49,995 bases of DNA from Clostridia bacterium (lineage in GTDB: Bacteria > Bacillota > Clostridia > Oscillospirales > CAG-272): contig JAFVTS010000017.1 in assembly GCA_017503105.1 (NCBI GenBank), forward strand, positions 1-49,995. Reading direction: 5' to 3'. Below the pieces are notes generated by a model that saw only the letters and a program-made list of their open reading frames with translations, had not been told where the DNA came from and searched no databases. The position numbers were made by a program, and so were the translations under genes. Shown in pieces: positions 35,071 to 43,062 of the stretch; position 1 is the stretch's first letter; every line of letters begins with the position of its first letter.

Positions 35071-36215
35071 GATTTGGCATCGTAGGATGCGGAAATATGG
35101 GAACGGGTCACGCAAACAATTTCCTCGAAGGAAAAATAAACGATGCTTACATTGCGGCAGTTTGCGACGTGAATCCGAAAAAATTTGAATTTTTCAAGGA
35201 GAAGTTCGGTGACACTATCGAATACTTCTCTGATGCAAAAGAGATGTTTGAGTCAGGTAAGATAGACGTCGCGATGATATGCACACCCCACTACATACAC
35301 CCCGACCTTGCAATTCTTGCGATGGATGCAGGAATACACTGCATCGTTGAGAAGCCCGCAGGTGTTTATACTCTTCAAGTAAAAGAAATGCTCAAGAGAG
35401 CCGAGAGCGCAGACACCATCGTCGGCATTATGTTCAATCAGAGAACCAATCCCGCATTCAAGACGATGAAAGCGATGATAGCCGAGGGGAAGATCGGCGA
35501 GATCAAGAGAACGAACTGGATAATCACAGACTGGTATAGAACTCAATACTACTACGACTCCGGCGCTTGGCGCGCAACCTGGGTCGGCGAGGGCGGCGGC
35601 GTTCTTTATAACCAGGCTCCCCATCAGCTTGATCTCTTCCAGTGGATAATCGGTATGAGTCCGTCCAAAGTCAGAGCGTTCTGCCACTTTGGAAAATGGC
35701 ACAATATCGAGGTCGAGGATGACGTTACTTGCTATTGCGAGTACCCCAACGGTGCGACCGGTGTCTTCGTTACCACTACGGCGGATGCTCCCGGCACCAA
35801 CCGCTTTGAGGTAACCGGAACAAAGGGTACGCTCATATACGAAAATGACAAGCTTTACTTCAAAGAGCTTGCAGTAGACGAAAGAGAGCATTGTCTTAAC
35901 GCATCCTCAGGATTCTCTAAGCCCGAATGCAAGCCCACCGTAGAAATTGAAATAGACCCCTACAACCCCAGACACGTCGGAATTTGCCAAAACGTCACTA
36001 ACACTATCCTCGGGAAAGAAGAACTTTACGCCCCCGCGTCCGATGGACTTGCAGGCGTCGAGCTTGCTAACGCGATGCTTCTTTCCACTTGGCTTGACAA
36101 GGATATAACCCTTCCCATCGACGACCAGCTCTTTTGGAATGAACTTCAAAAGAGGATCGCGGTTTCCGTTCCGAGAGAAGAACTCATCGACACGAAGGTT
36201 GAAGCACAAGGCTGA
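35058..36215 (+). CDS. Gfo/Idh/MocA family oxidoreductase (385 aa)
   Basis: This is an NAD(P)-dependent dehydrogenase of sugars or cyclitols. The Rossmann fold has GIVGCGNMG (8-16), and the conserved EKPAG supplies the catalytic-region Lys. The C-terminal alpha/beta domain has GGGVLYNQAPHQLDLFQW with the His/Asp pair typical of the family. Its ATG overlaps the upstream isomerase by 13 bases, with AAGGA as ribosome binding site. The operon has two such enzymes, which are clearly different from each other. Confidence 0.93.
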   Translation: MDKVRFGIVGCGNMGTGHANNFLEGKINDAYIAAVCDVNPKKFEFFKEKFGDTIEYFSDAKEMFESGKIDVAMICTPHYIHPDLAILAMDAGIHCIVEKPAGVYTLQVKEMLKRAESADTIVGIMFNQRTNPAFKTMKAMIAEGKIGEIKRTNWIITDWYRTQYYYDSGAWRATWVGEGGGVLYNQAPHQLDLFQWIIGMSPSKVRAFCHFGKWHNIEVEDDVTCYCEYPNGATGVFVTTTADAPGTNRFEVTGTKGTLIYENDKLYFKELAVDEREHCLNASSGFSKPECKPTVEIEIDPYNPRHVGICQNVTNTILGKEELYAPASDGLAGVELANAMLLSTWLDKDITLPIDDQLFWNELQKRIAVSVPREELIDTKVEAQG

Positions 36216-36220
36216 CCGCT

Positions 36221-37225
36221 ATGGAAAGAATGACATTCAAGACGGCGCTCGTCGGATGCGGTGCTATCGCGCCAAACCATCTTGCGGCACTTGCAACGCT
36301 TGATAACGTCTCCGTTACAGCACTTTGCGACACAAAGCTTGAGCGCGCCGAGGCAATGCGCGACGCTTACGCACAAAGCGCGAGAGTGTACTCGGATTTT
36401 GACGAAATGCTGCTGTCGGAGGAGCTTGACTCGATTCATATTACGACACCGCACTATCTTCACGCACCAATGGCAATAAAAGCGCTTGAAAAAGGCTTAA
36501 ACGTATTTCTTGAAAAGCCTATGTGCATCTCGCGCGAGGAGATCGATGCCCTTCTCCGTGCGGAAAAGGCGTCGGACGGAAAGATTTGCGTTTGCTTCCA
36601 AAACCGTTTTAACGAAACGACGAATCTCGCAAAAAAGCTCGTCGAAGAGGACGGCGGTGCAGAGAGCGCGTACTTCACGGTCGTATGGCAAAGAGACTCT
36701 GCCTATTATCTTAACAGCGGTTGGCGCGGCAAGTGGGCAACAGAGGGCGGCGGCGTTCTCATAAACCAAGCGATACACTCGCTTGATATGCTGACGTATC
36801 TACTCGGCAAGCCCGATCATCTGTACGCAACTACGGCAAATCATCACCTCAAGGATGAGATAGAGGTCGAGGATTCCTCGGAAGGAATGATAGTGTTCGA
36901 ATCGGGAAAGCGGGCTAATTTTTACGCAACCACGTCGTTTACCGCAGGCAACGAAACGAACATCTATATCAAGACGAAAAATCACGCGATAGAAATAATA
37001 GATTCCGAGATTTACGTAGATAAAGTCAGGCAGACCACCCAAAACACGGGCAATCCTCAAATCGGTAAGGACTGCTACGGCAAGGGACACTACACTCTCA
37101 TAGCGAAATATTACGAGTCGCTTGAAAAAGACGAAGAGGTCCCCGTTTCTCTCGAGAGCGCGCAGTGGGCGGTAAGGATCCTCCTCGCCGCTTACGAATC
37201 ACACGACCAAAAAACGCTTATATAA
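36221..37225 (+). CDS. Gfo/Idh/MocA family oxidoreductase (334 aa)
   Basis: This second dehydrogenase of the operon has the Rossmann motif LVGCGAIAPNH near residue 10, EKPMCISREE, and GGGVLINQAIHSLDMLTYLLG in the C-terminal domain. It is about 50 residues shorter than its neighbour and starts five bases after it. With the two isomerases it could carry a sugar through oxidation and a later reduction, a known division of labour in 3-keto-glucoside pathways. It is the last gene before the terminator. Confidence 0.93.
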   Translation: MERMTFKTALVGCGAIAPNHLAALATLDNVSVTALCDTKLERAEAMRDAYAQSARVYSDFDEMLLSEELDSIHITTPHYLHAPMAIKALEKGLNVFLEKPMCISREEIDALLRAEKASDGKICVCFQNRFNETTNLAKKLVEEDGGAESAYFTVVWQRDSAYYLNSGWRGKWATEGGGVLINQAIHSLDMLTYLLGKPDHLYATTANHHLKDEIEVEDSSEGMIVFESGKRANFYATTSFTAGNETNIYIKTKNHAIEIIDSEIYVDKVRQTTQNTGNPQIGKDCYGKGHYTLIAKYYESLEKDEEVPVSLESAQWAVRILLAAYESHDQKTLI

Positions 37226-37230
37226 CTAAT

Positions 37231-37261
37231 TATCCCCGAGCCTGAAAACGGCTCGGGGATA
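37231..37261. terminator. Terminator between convergent genes
   Basis: A perfect 12-bp stem, TATCCCCGAGCC (37231-37242) with GGCTCGGGGATA (37250-37261), has a seven-base loop. The U-tract is imperfect. It separates the oxidoreductase operon from the convergent deacetylase gene. Confidence 0.8.
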
Positions 37262-37269
37262 AACTTTAT

Positions 37270-39729
37270 TTATTCGGTAATTTGATATTCAAGTGCCCTC
37301 TCGGAAAGATTTTCAAGTCTTGCGATAGCTGCCTTCAAAGCCGCGTCGCTTTCTCCGTAGAAGCTGTATTTCAGGTTATAAGCGGTGCACGCAACCTCTT
37401 CCCCTTCAAGAAGAACGGTTATAAGCACCTTTCTTGACGCAAGGTGAGTTGGGATACGCAAAACGTATTCGCCGTTTTCCTGTTTCTTTGCCAAGATCTC
37501 GGTTCCACCCGTGGAGAAAACGACATCATACTCATCGGACCTGTAATTTTCGGATACGGTTAAAATTATTTCCAAGCCTCTTATTACGCTGACCGAAGCA
37601 TTCGAGATAACGGCTTCATCAGGCGTGAACACCCTTTGATCCGTCGCCATATTCGCGCCTTCGTAATACATTCTGTCAGCGAACAGCTTGTTTATTTCCG
37701 CCGTATCTACGTTTATATCCTCGCATCTTGCGGCACTTCTCACGTACGAGAGAACGTCAAGAAGCAACCCGTGGCTTTTGCCGTACGCTTCATCATCAAG
37801 CAAGGTTTTGATATAATCGAACGGAACGCAAGAATAATCTCGGGAAATAACGGCACCCTCACTCCCCTTCACCTTCAGATTCAAAACGACCTCGTTTTCA
37901 ATATCCAAAGGTGCGAAGGCGACGGGAAACGCGTAATACTCCGACCCGTCAATAAGCTTTCTTTCGGCATCGGCGAGCTCGTCCTCGGCGCACGAAAGTT
38001 CATTTCCGAAAGCTCCCGCAATCCCGTCGACGGCGTTTATATAAAAGCACATCTCGAGGTTATCTGCAAGGCGCATTGAAATTTTAGGTGTTATGACGGA
38101 GAAATCGTACTTTGCGGGAAAGAGTAGCTTCAATTCTGCTCCGTCAAAGGATACGCTCGCAGCCCCCGAGTCACCGTCGGATACGATAAGAAACGTGCAG
38201 CTTCCGCTCACCGACTCGGCGTAAGCGTAAACGGAAGCGTTCAAAGCGCCTCCCCTTGCCGAGCCCGTGTAAAGAGGCGCGCCGCCGTAGACCTTCGAAA
38301 GATCCACGCCCTCGCCTTTTATTATCCCTGGAGCGTCTTCAAAGCCGTACACTGTGCCATCGGTAAGCCCGAATACTTTGACGTTGCCGCCGCCCGATAA
38401 AATACCGAGTGAAAGCACCGCGTCTTTTGCGGTATAGAGGTCATAATAAGGAACGTCAAAGGATACGTACGAGAACGATAAGCTCTCAGCATCCGCGAAA
38501 GTGCCGCTTACGGTAAGCTCGTTCTCAAGAAACTCGCCGTCGCCCGTTACAGTTCCCGCCGCTTGCGGCAAAACGACCGTTTCGGCAAACTCGGCGGAAG
38601 AGAGCTCCGTTTTTGAATTCGGCAAAGCGTCTACGTAAACGTATCTTTTTCCGCCGTCGGAAAAGCTCTTGGCATACAGCGTTTCACCGCCCGCATCATA
38701 ACTCACGGCACTCCAGTGCGACGGCACCTCGACCTTGACGGTCAGGGGCACGTTAAAAATGGACTCGGGGAGCGGCAGGCCGTCACCCGTCATCTCTGCC
38801 ATAGTTATTTCAAGGGATATATTATCTCCGAGTGCTTCTGCTTTGACCTCGGAATTCTGACGCTCGCGAAGGTATTTTGTCGCCTCGGCAAAGGTAGTTA
38901 CCCATATCTCGTTTTTTGCCTGCTTTTCAGCAAGGAACTGATAAAACGCCTCGTACCTCTCGGGCTTCGTAGGATCGTCGGAATCGTTTACGACCGCGTG
39001 AGTCATAGAAATGAACCAGCCGCCCTTGTCGATGCACGCCTGAACGTAGCTCTTATTCACCTCTAAGGTAGAGTTATCAATGCCGTACATATAGGGATTA
39101 TACCAACCGCCCTTCGCGTCGGAGCCTTCGATAGGATCTAAGGACTGCACCGTCGACGTGCTTCCGCGGTTTCCCTTACGCATCGCGTAATAAGTATCCA
39201 TTACCACCTCTGCCGCGTCGGTATAAAGAGTGTTGTTGGAGGCGGCGAAGGTCACGCTCGGCTGACCGAAAAGCTCTTCGAGAAGCGCCTTGGAATCTAC
39301 GAGCTCGTACTGATAATTCTCGGGCGTATTATTCTGCTTATTTGCCTCATATTTCGACCACTCGGTCCCCGGCAGAACGGCGTGCGTCATACTGTGATTT
39401 TCGGGCGAGAGATAGCCCTCATCAAAAATAGCCTGCCATTTCGCCTGCGTGCTTTTATGGCGCGAAACGATAAGCATACAGCTTGCGCGAAGACCGTACT
39501 TTGCGAACATTTCGTTCATCCACGCCGCCGTTTCATACTGACCGTCGTCGTAGGTCATTGAAACTATCGCGCGAGCGCCGCCCTGTGCCCCCGTTATCTC
39601 CGCAAAAACGGACGTGCTCTTTGCAGACGGGACGCCGTTACCGCTCTCCTCCGCTGTGGACGTCAGAACGAAGCAAGAAAATACCGTAGCAAAAGCAAGA
39701 ACTGCGGAAATTATTTTTTTGAGCCTCAT
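37270..39729 (-). CDS. Exported polysaccharide deacetylase family protein, 819 aa
   Basis: A signal peptide (residues 1-26, basic start RLKK then a hydrophobic core) directs export. The NodB/CE4-like domain covers about residues 50-300. Its motif 1 is SMTYDDG (D61, D62) and motif 2 is HSMTH (H112, H116), so the metal ligands Asp-His-His are present. The remaining ~500 residues are beta-rich with several likely sandwich modules and no clear anchor; they may bind carbohydrate. AGGAGAAGGA precedes the ATG. It probably removes acetyl groups from a surface or environmental polysaccharide. The long C-terminal region is unusual for the family and otherwise unrecognised. Confidence 0.87.
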   Translation of the reverse strand: MRLKKIISAVLAFATVFSCFVLTSTAEESGNGVPSAKSTSVFAEITGAQGGARAIVSMTYDDGQYETAAWMNEMFAKYGLRASCMLIVSRHKSTQAKWQAIFDEGYLSPENHSMTHAVLPGTEWSKYEANKQNNTPENYQYELVDSKALLEELFGQPSVTFAASNNTLYTDAAEVVMDTYYAMRKGNRGSTSTVQSLDPIEGSDAKGGWYNPYMYGIDNSTLEVNKSYVQACIDKGGWFISMTHAVVNDSDDPTKPERYEAFYQFLAEKQAKNEIWVTTFAEATKYLRERQNSEVKAEALGDNISLEITMAEMTGDGLPLPESIFNVPLTVKVEVPSHWSAVSYDAGGETLYAKSFSDGGKRYVYVDALPNSKTELSSAEFAETVVLPQAAGTVTGDGEFLENELTVSGTFADAESLSFSYVSFDVPYYDLYTAKDAVLSLGILSGGGNVKVFGLTDGTVYGFEDAPGIIKGEGVDLSKVYGGAPLYTGSARGGALNASVYAYAESVSGSCTFLIVSDGDSGAASVSFDGAELKLLFPAKYDFSVITPKISMRLADNLEMCFYINAVDGIAGAFGNELSCAEDELADAERKLIDGSEYYAFPVAFAPLDIENEVVLNLKVKGSEGAVISRDYSCVPFDYIKTLLDDEAYGKSHGLLLDVLSYVRSAARCEDINVDTAEINKLFADRMYYEGANMATDQRVFTPDEAVISNASVSVIRGLEIILTVSENYRSDEYDVVFSTGGTEILAKKQENGEYVLRIPTHLASRKVLITVLLEGEEVACTAYNLKYSFYGESDAALKAAIARLENLSERALEYQITE

Positions 39730-39762
39730 ATTCCTTCTCCTAAAATAAAAATCTTTATTTAA

Positions 39763-39792
39763 ATTATATCACAGAATAAAGCTTTTCTTCAA
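39763..39792 (-). promoter_or_regulatory. Promoter of the deacetylase gene
   Basis: On the minus strand TTGAAG (39787-39792) is 18 bases before TATAAT (39763-39768), which has the extended TG motif in TGATATAAT. The start codon is 33 bases further on. Confidence 0.65.
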
Positions 39793-39837
39793 TCGGCAAA
39801 ATATACAATTTTGTTTGTATAAATTAGACAGTACAAA

Positions 39838-39869
39838 AAGAACTGTCCTTCGCCCGAAGAACAGTTCTT
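39838..39869 (-). terminator. Terminator of the isomerase gene at 39879
   Basis: AAGAACTGT (39838-39846) pairs with ACAGTTCTT (39861-39869), and CTTC (39848-39851) with GAAG (39856-39859) inside. Read on the minus strand it ends in TTCTTTTTG, nine bases after the stop codon. Confidence 0.85.
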
Positions 39870-39878
39870 AAAGAAAAA

Positions 39879-40712
39879 TTATTTAAGAAGGTTTGCTTTG
39901 ATGTAGTCTGCGCTCTTCTTGACAGCGGCGTAGGAGTCGCCCGTCGAAGGAGCTCTGTCGTCCTCTACTACGAAGTACTTAACGCCGCACTTCTCTGCAA
40001 GAGGAATGATATCCTTGAAGTTGATGTTACCCGAGCCGACCTCGATAATAGCAGGAGCGGAAACGGTAACCTTTTTAATCTGGGGCTGACCGTCAACTAC
40101 CTCTACTACGTTGTAGGTGGTCTTATGGCAAGCTTCCATATCCTTAAGGTGGAGAATGTCTATTCTGCCCGCAAGTCTTTCGATGGTAGCTCTTACGTCG
40201 GCGCCGCCGTGCTGAACCCAGTGGGTATCAAGAACGAAGGACGTCGTCTTGGGGTCAAGACCGTCTACGAGGTGATCGAAGAGCGTCTTGCCGTCGGGGA
40301 GCTTTACGAACTCGAAGGAATGATTGTGGTAAGTAAGCTTGAAGCCTTCCTTATTATAGATGGCAGCCAACTCGTTGAACTTAGCGATGAACGCCTCAAG
40401 TCCCTCGATGGTATCTCTTGCCTCAGCGGGCATACCGCCGATACCGATGTTGGTGGTACCGAGCATCTTGTGCTCAGCTATCGTGCCCTCAATGTCGCCG
40501 CAGATCTTGTCCCAAGAATAGTGGGTGCCGCAGAAGGTGATGCCTGCCTCGTCAGCAGCCTTCTTAAGAAACTCTGCGGGATAATTATGGAAGGAAGCGG
40601 TGTGAAGATAGGAATAACCCATCTTGCGAAGCTCCTTGAACGATGCTGCGAGATTCTCCTCGGTGTCGAAGTGGTCACGAACAGAAAACGCTTGAAGTCC
40701 GAATTCTTTCAT
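39879..40712 (-). CDS. Sugar phosphate isomerase/epimerase, third copy
   Basis: The 277-aa TIM-barrel protein resembles the 33425 product throughout, sharing the YHNHxFEF, FVLDTHWV and LHLKDME blocks and the C-terminal VEDDRAPSTGDS motif where the other has VEQDNAPDTGDS. The metal-ligand segments are therefore conserved. AAGGAG lies upstream of the ATG. It is monocistronic, with its own promoter and terminator, so it is regulated apart from the operon at 33.4-37.2 kb. Substrate unknown. Confidence 0.92.
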   Translation of the reverse strand: MKEFGLQAFSVRDHFDTEENLAASFKELRKMGYSYLHTASFHNYPAEFLKKAADEAGITFCGTHYSWDKICGDIEGTIAEHKMLGTTNIGIGGMPAEARDTIEGLEAFIAKFNELAAIYNKEGFKLTYHNHSFEFVKLPDGKTLFDHLVDGLDPKTTSFVLDTHWVQHGGADVRATIERLAGRIDILHLKDMEACHKTTYNVVEVVDGQPQIKKVTVSAPAIIEVGSGNINFKDIIPLAEKCGVKYFVVEDDRAPSTGDSYAAVKKSADYIKANLLK

Positions 40713-40759
40713 TTTAAAATTCTCCTTAAAAAATTATTATATAAATCCATATCACAGCA

Positions 40760-40788
40760 ATTATACTACAAAACGAAAGAAAAGTCAA
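40760..40788 (-). promoter_or_regulatory. Sigma-A promoter of the third isomerase
   Basis: On the minus strand TTGACT (40783-40788) and TATAAT (40760-40765) are 17 bases apart. The sequence from the -10 box onward, TATAATTGCTGTG, is identical to that of the next upstream gene's promoter. Confidence 0.8.
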
Positions 40789-40818
40789 TAAAGATTTCAA
40801 GATTATCGAAAAAAATAA

Positions 40819-40843
40819 AAAAGAGGCTCCGAAAGCCTCTTTT
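40819..40843 (-). terminator. Terminator of the lipoprotein gene
   Basis: AAAAGAGGCT (40819-40828) pairs with AGCCTCTTTT (40834-40843) around CCGAA, with flanking A and T runs. It lies just after the lipoprotein stop codon on the minus strand. Confidence 0.9.
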
Positions 40844-40850
40844 TTATGTA

Positions 40851-41321
40851 TTAAAGAACGGTGTCAACAAAGAACTCGTGACCGATGCAAACGATGTTCT
40901 TCTTATTCTTTACAACGTAGTCATCGGGGTTCTTAACCTTTACCTTCTCAACCTTCTCTGCCTCAGCATCTTCAGCCTCCGAGCTTACCTCGTCCAAGGT
41001 GTAAAGCTCGTTAAGGTCGTTCTCTTTTTCAACGAACTTTTCAAGCTCCTCAACTACGGACTCAGCGTTCTTCTCGTTGTTGCAGAAAAGAATAAGAATG
41101 TAATCAAGCGCGTCGTTAGCGATCATAATCTCGGTTACGGTGTCGATAGAATCAACGTACTTGCCGAAATAATCAGCAAAGTTCTCAGAATCTACGTAAT
41201 CAACCGTACAGCCCTGCTCCTCAAGCTTTTCCGTGATCTTTTCAGCGTCAAGAGCGCCACAGGATGCGAGGCACATAACGAGCGTGCTTACAAGAAGTAA
41301 GAGTGCTACAAACTTTTTCAT
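40851..41321 (-). CDS. Small hypothetical lipoprotein, 156 aa
   Basis: The N-terminus is a lipoprotein signal (KK, hydrophobic core, lipobox LASC with the modified Cys near residue 21). The mature part is strongly acidic, with a Glu/Ala/Asp-rich stretch around residues 110-130, and has no recognisable domain. GGAGG precedes the ATG, and the gene has its own promoter and terminator. The protein is expected to be anchored to the outer face of the membrane. Function unknown. Confidence 0.85.
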   Translation of the reverse strand: MKKFVALLLLVSTLVMCLASCGALDAEKITEKLEEQGCTVDYVDSENFADYFGKYVDSIDTVTEIMIANDALDYILILFCNNEKNAESVVEELEKFVEKENDLNELYTLDEVSSEAEDAEAEKVEKVKVKNPDDYVVKNKKNIVCIGHEFFVDTVL

Positions 41322-41357
41322 TTTTGAAATCCTCCGTTTTTTTATGTATGCACAGCA

Positions 41358-41386
41358 ATTATAGCATATATTTACAAAAAAGTCAA
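41358..41386 (-). promoter_or_regulatory. Sigma-A promoter of the lipoprotein gene
   Basis: On the minus strand TTGACT (41381-41386) and TATAAT (41358-41363) are 17 bases apart. The -10 region, TATAATTGCTGTG, is shared with the isomerase promoter at 40760. Confidence 0.8.
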
Positions 41387-41549
41387 CATAAAACGTAAAA
41401 AAATAAATAAACTTCGGCTTTTTCGTCGGATTTTGCGAACGTCGTTTTTATAGCAACAAAAGAAAAGCAAAAGGATCCGCGACGTTAAAATTTAAAGACG
41501 AATAGCTAAACACCATCTCTGCCCTGCTTTTTGTCGGGTATTTCGTATT

Positions 41550-41858
41550 TTACGAAAGAAGCATTATAATTGCCGCTTTGATCTTTTCGTCTGCGGATTC
41601 GATTTTCGCGGCAAGCTCCATATATTTGTTCACGGTCTTGCCGCGCGAGCCGTCGTACGGACAAGGGTCGCAGGAGAGCCCTACGAGATAATCAAGCGAC
41701 ACCCCGTAGTATTTTGCAAGGGTTATGCAGTGCCTGAGAGGCAGCTCGTTCTTCCCCGACTCGTAGCACTGATAATATTGCTGTGATATGCCGAGAATCT
41801 TCGCCACGTCCGATTGCTTCAAATCGTTATCTTCCCTCAAATCTTTAAGCCTTTTCAT
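41550..41858 (-). CDS. XRE family helix-turn-helix regulator, 102 aa
   Basis: Residues 1-62 form a Cro/CI-type HTH (RLKDLREDNDLKQSDVAKILGISQQYYQCYESGKNELPLRHCITLAKYYGVSLDYLVG). The remaining 40 residues include a CDPCPYDGSRGK stretch with two cysteines and a C-terminal helix. The ATG at 41858 is preferred over an upstream in-frame start because homology begins there and AGGAGG lies 13 bases before it. It is divergent from the unknown gene at 42132, and inverted repeats lie around the promoters between them, so it is probably a local repressor. Confidence 0.9.
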   Translation of the reverse strand: MKRLKDLREDNDLKQSDVAKILGISQQYYQCYESGKNELPLRHCITLAKYYGVSLDYLVGLSCDPCPYDGSRGKTVNKYMELAAKIESADEKIKAAIIMLLS

Positions 41859-41894
41859 AAAATTCTTGCCGCCTCCTACATCAAAGCTTATGTT

Positions 41895-41910
41895 ATTATA
41901 TGTATATAAT
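41895..41910. promoter_or_regulatory. Inverted repeat ATTATAT-GT-ATATAAT, candidate operator
   Basis: A perfect 7-bp inverted repeat with a 2-base centre lies 36 bases before the XRE start codon, where its own promoter should be. In AT-rich DNA such repeats can arise by chance, so the call is tentative. Confidence 0.35.
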
Positions 41911-41932
41911 AATAAAAAATTATGTAAAAGTG

Positions 41933-41961
41933 TTGACAAACAATGTATTTTGTGTTATTAT
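41933..41961 (+). promoter_or_regulatory. Strong sigma-A promoter for the 42132 gene
   Basis: A perfect TTGACA (41933-41938) and TATTAT (41956-41961) are 17 bases apart. Transcription would start near 41968, giving a leader of about 165 bases before the ATG at 42132. Confidence 0.8.
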
Positions 41962-41966
41962 ATTTG

Positions 41967-41988
41967 TATACATAAGTTATTATGTATA
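41967..41988. promoter_or_regulatory. Inverted repeat TATACATAA-GTTA-TTATGTATA at the start site
   Basis: A perfect 9-bp inverted repeat with a 4-base centre begins six bases after the -10 box of the strong promoter. Its location over the expected transcription start is typical of a repressor operator, with the XRE protein as the obvious candidate. Confidence 0.5.
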
Positions 41989-42077
41989 GGTTGCAGGCTT
42001 TTCTTTTTGTCGGTCAATACGCTAAAAAGGAGGTAAACTGTATTTTTTCGGGTTATACTATTCGATTTGTCAGCAAG

Positions 42078-42103
42078 AAAAACCGGCTACGCCAACGTTT
42101 TTT
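42078..42103 (+). promoter_or_regulatory. Leader hairpin with U-run before the 42132 gene
   Basis: AAAAAC (42078-42083) can pair with GTTTTT (42097-42102) around an inner GGC/GCC stem (42085-42087, 42091-42093). It ends in T6 and lies about 30 bases before the start codon. It could be a weak leader terminator, but the stem is imperfect. Confidence 0.25.
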
Positions 42104-42131
42104 AATTTATACATAAAGTGAGGAACAAATT

Positions 42132-42872
42132 ATGGAAATCATAAGATTTATCAAGGCATTTGCAGGAATGAGAGACAAATACAGAGCTACAATCGACTGT
42201 ACGAAGCCCCTCAACGAGACTCTTGATTTTATACGCTCCTATATGGAAAAAGGCAGCACGAATACAGGAAAGCTTTATCACGGAGACTTCGTTATAGCGA
42301 AGGACGTCAACATGGGTACTTATTATCAAATAGAAAAGCAAGTTCAAGATTTAAGCCCTATGGGACAAGTCAAATCTGTAATGGAAGAAATCATCTTCAG
42401 AATCAATTATATGGGCTGCGTTGCGACAAGAGTAGATATGGATATCCAAAAAACAACGTGCAGCAAAAAGGTGTTTGACGAGTTCGTCGAAGATTTCAAG
42501 GCTATAAAGGATATCGAGCTTACTGAAGAAAACACAAAGCCCGCTCCCAAACTCGATCTTAGCGAAAAAACTATGGCAGAAGCACTTGACATCTTCGAAA
42601 AAGCTGTAAAGAAATTCGGAAATGAAGTAAACAAAACCAATTTTGAAGCATTGAAAGAAGTTAAGGCGGAAATTGAGAAAAAGATTGACGATATGCCGAT
42701 AACGGACAGAACTAAATATTCAAAGAATCTTGCTCAAATAGACACATTTATCGGAGCTTTGAATATGCAATTCTCCAATCCCGCCACCGCATCGCAAGTG
42801 CAAAATTTTGCAGGAACATATGTTTCTCAAATGAAGAGCGAAATTGCGGAAATGATATCAAATTCAATTTAA
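42132..42872 (+). CDS. Unknown protein, 246 aa, divergent from XRE regulator
   Basis: GAGGA precedes the ATG by seven bases, and a near-consensus promoter lies 170 bases upstream. The N-terminal ~115 residues look mixed alpha/beta (MEIIRFIKAFAGMRDKY, GDFVIAKDVNMGTYYQIE). The C-terminal half is helical and Lys/Glu-rich with coiled-coil character (ALDIFEKAVKKFGNEVNK, EALKEVKAEIEKKIDD). There are no signal peptide, membrane segments, nuclease motifs or ATPase motifs. I do not recognise a family. Its promoter and placement suggest tight control by the adjacent XRE protein, as in stress or toxin-antitoxin-like loci, but that is inference only. Confidence 0.8.
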   Translation: MEIIRFIKAFAGMRDKYRATIDCTKPLNETLDFIRSYMEKGSTNTGKLYHGDFVIAKDVNMGTYYQIEKQVQDLSPMGQVKSVMEEIIFRINYMGCVATRVDMDIQKTTCSKKVFDEFVEDFKAIKDIELTEENTKPAPKLDLSEKTMAEALDIFEKAVKKFGNEVNKTNFEALKEVKAEIEKKIDDMPITDRTKYSKNLAQIDTFIGALNMQFSNPATASQVQNFAGTYVSQMKSEIAEMISNSI

Positions 42873-42879
42873 AAAAGCA

Positions 42880-42913
42880 CCGGCGAGCCAAAATCAGGCT
42901 CGTCGGTAAATTT
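42880..42913 (+). terminator. Terminator of the 42132 gene
   Basis: CCGGCGAGCC (42880-42889) pairs with GGCTCGTCGG (42897-42906) with one mismatched position and a seven-base loop, followed by TAAATTTTTG. It lies 7 bases after the stop codon. Confidence 0.8.
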
Positions 42914-43062
42914 TTGTTTTAAGTTTGCTATTCAAAAACTCACAAATATTTCTAAAATCTTGCTTTCATTTGTTTTTATAATTGCGACAAATCAAACATT
43001 CGGGCACACGAGCGCGGCATCGCAAGCGATACTGCTCCATATAGCTAAAGCGCAGAAATTAC

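Noticed and set aside
40125-41300. 391-codon plus-strand open frame spanning isomerase, terminator and lipoprotein regions
   Set aside because: It runs antisense through two well-supported genes, their promoters and a terminator; the translation is low-complexity hydrophobic.
42028-42034. AAGGAGG in the leader as evidence for a small upstream ORF
   Set aside because: No ATG, GTG or TTG is at a usable distance, so no upstream ORF is called.
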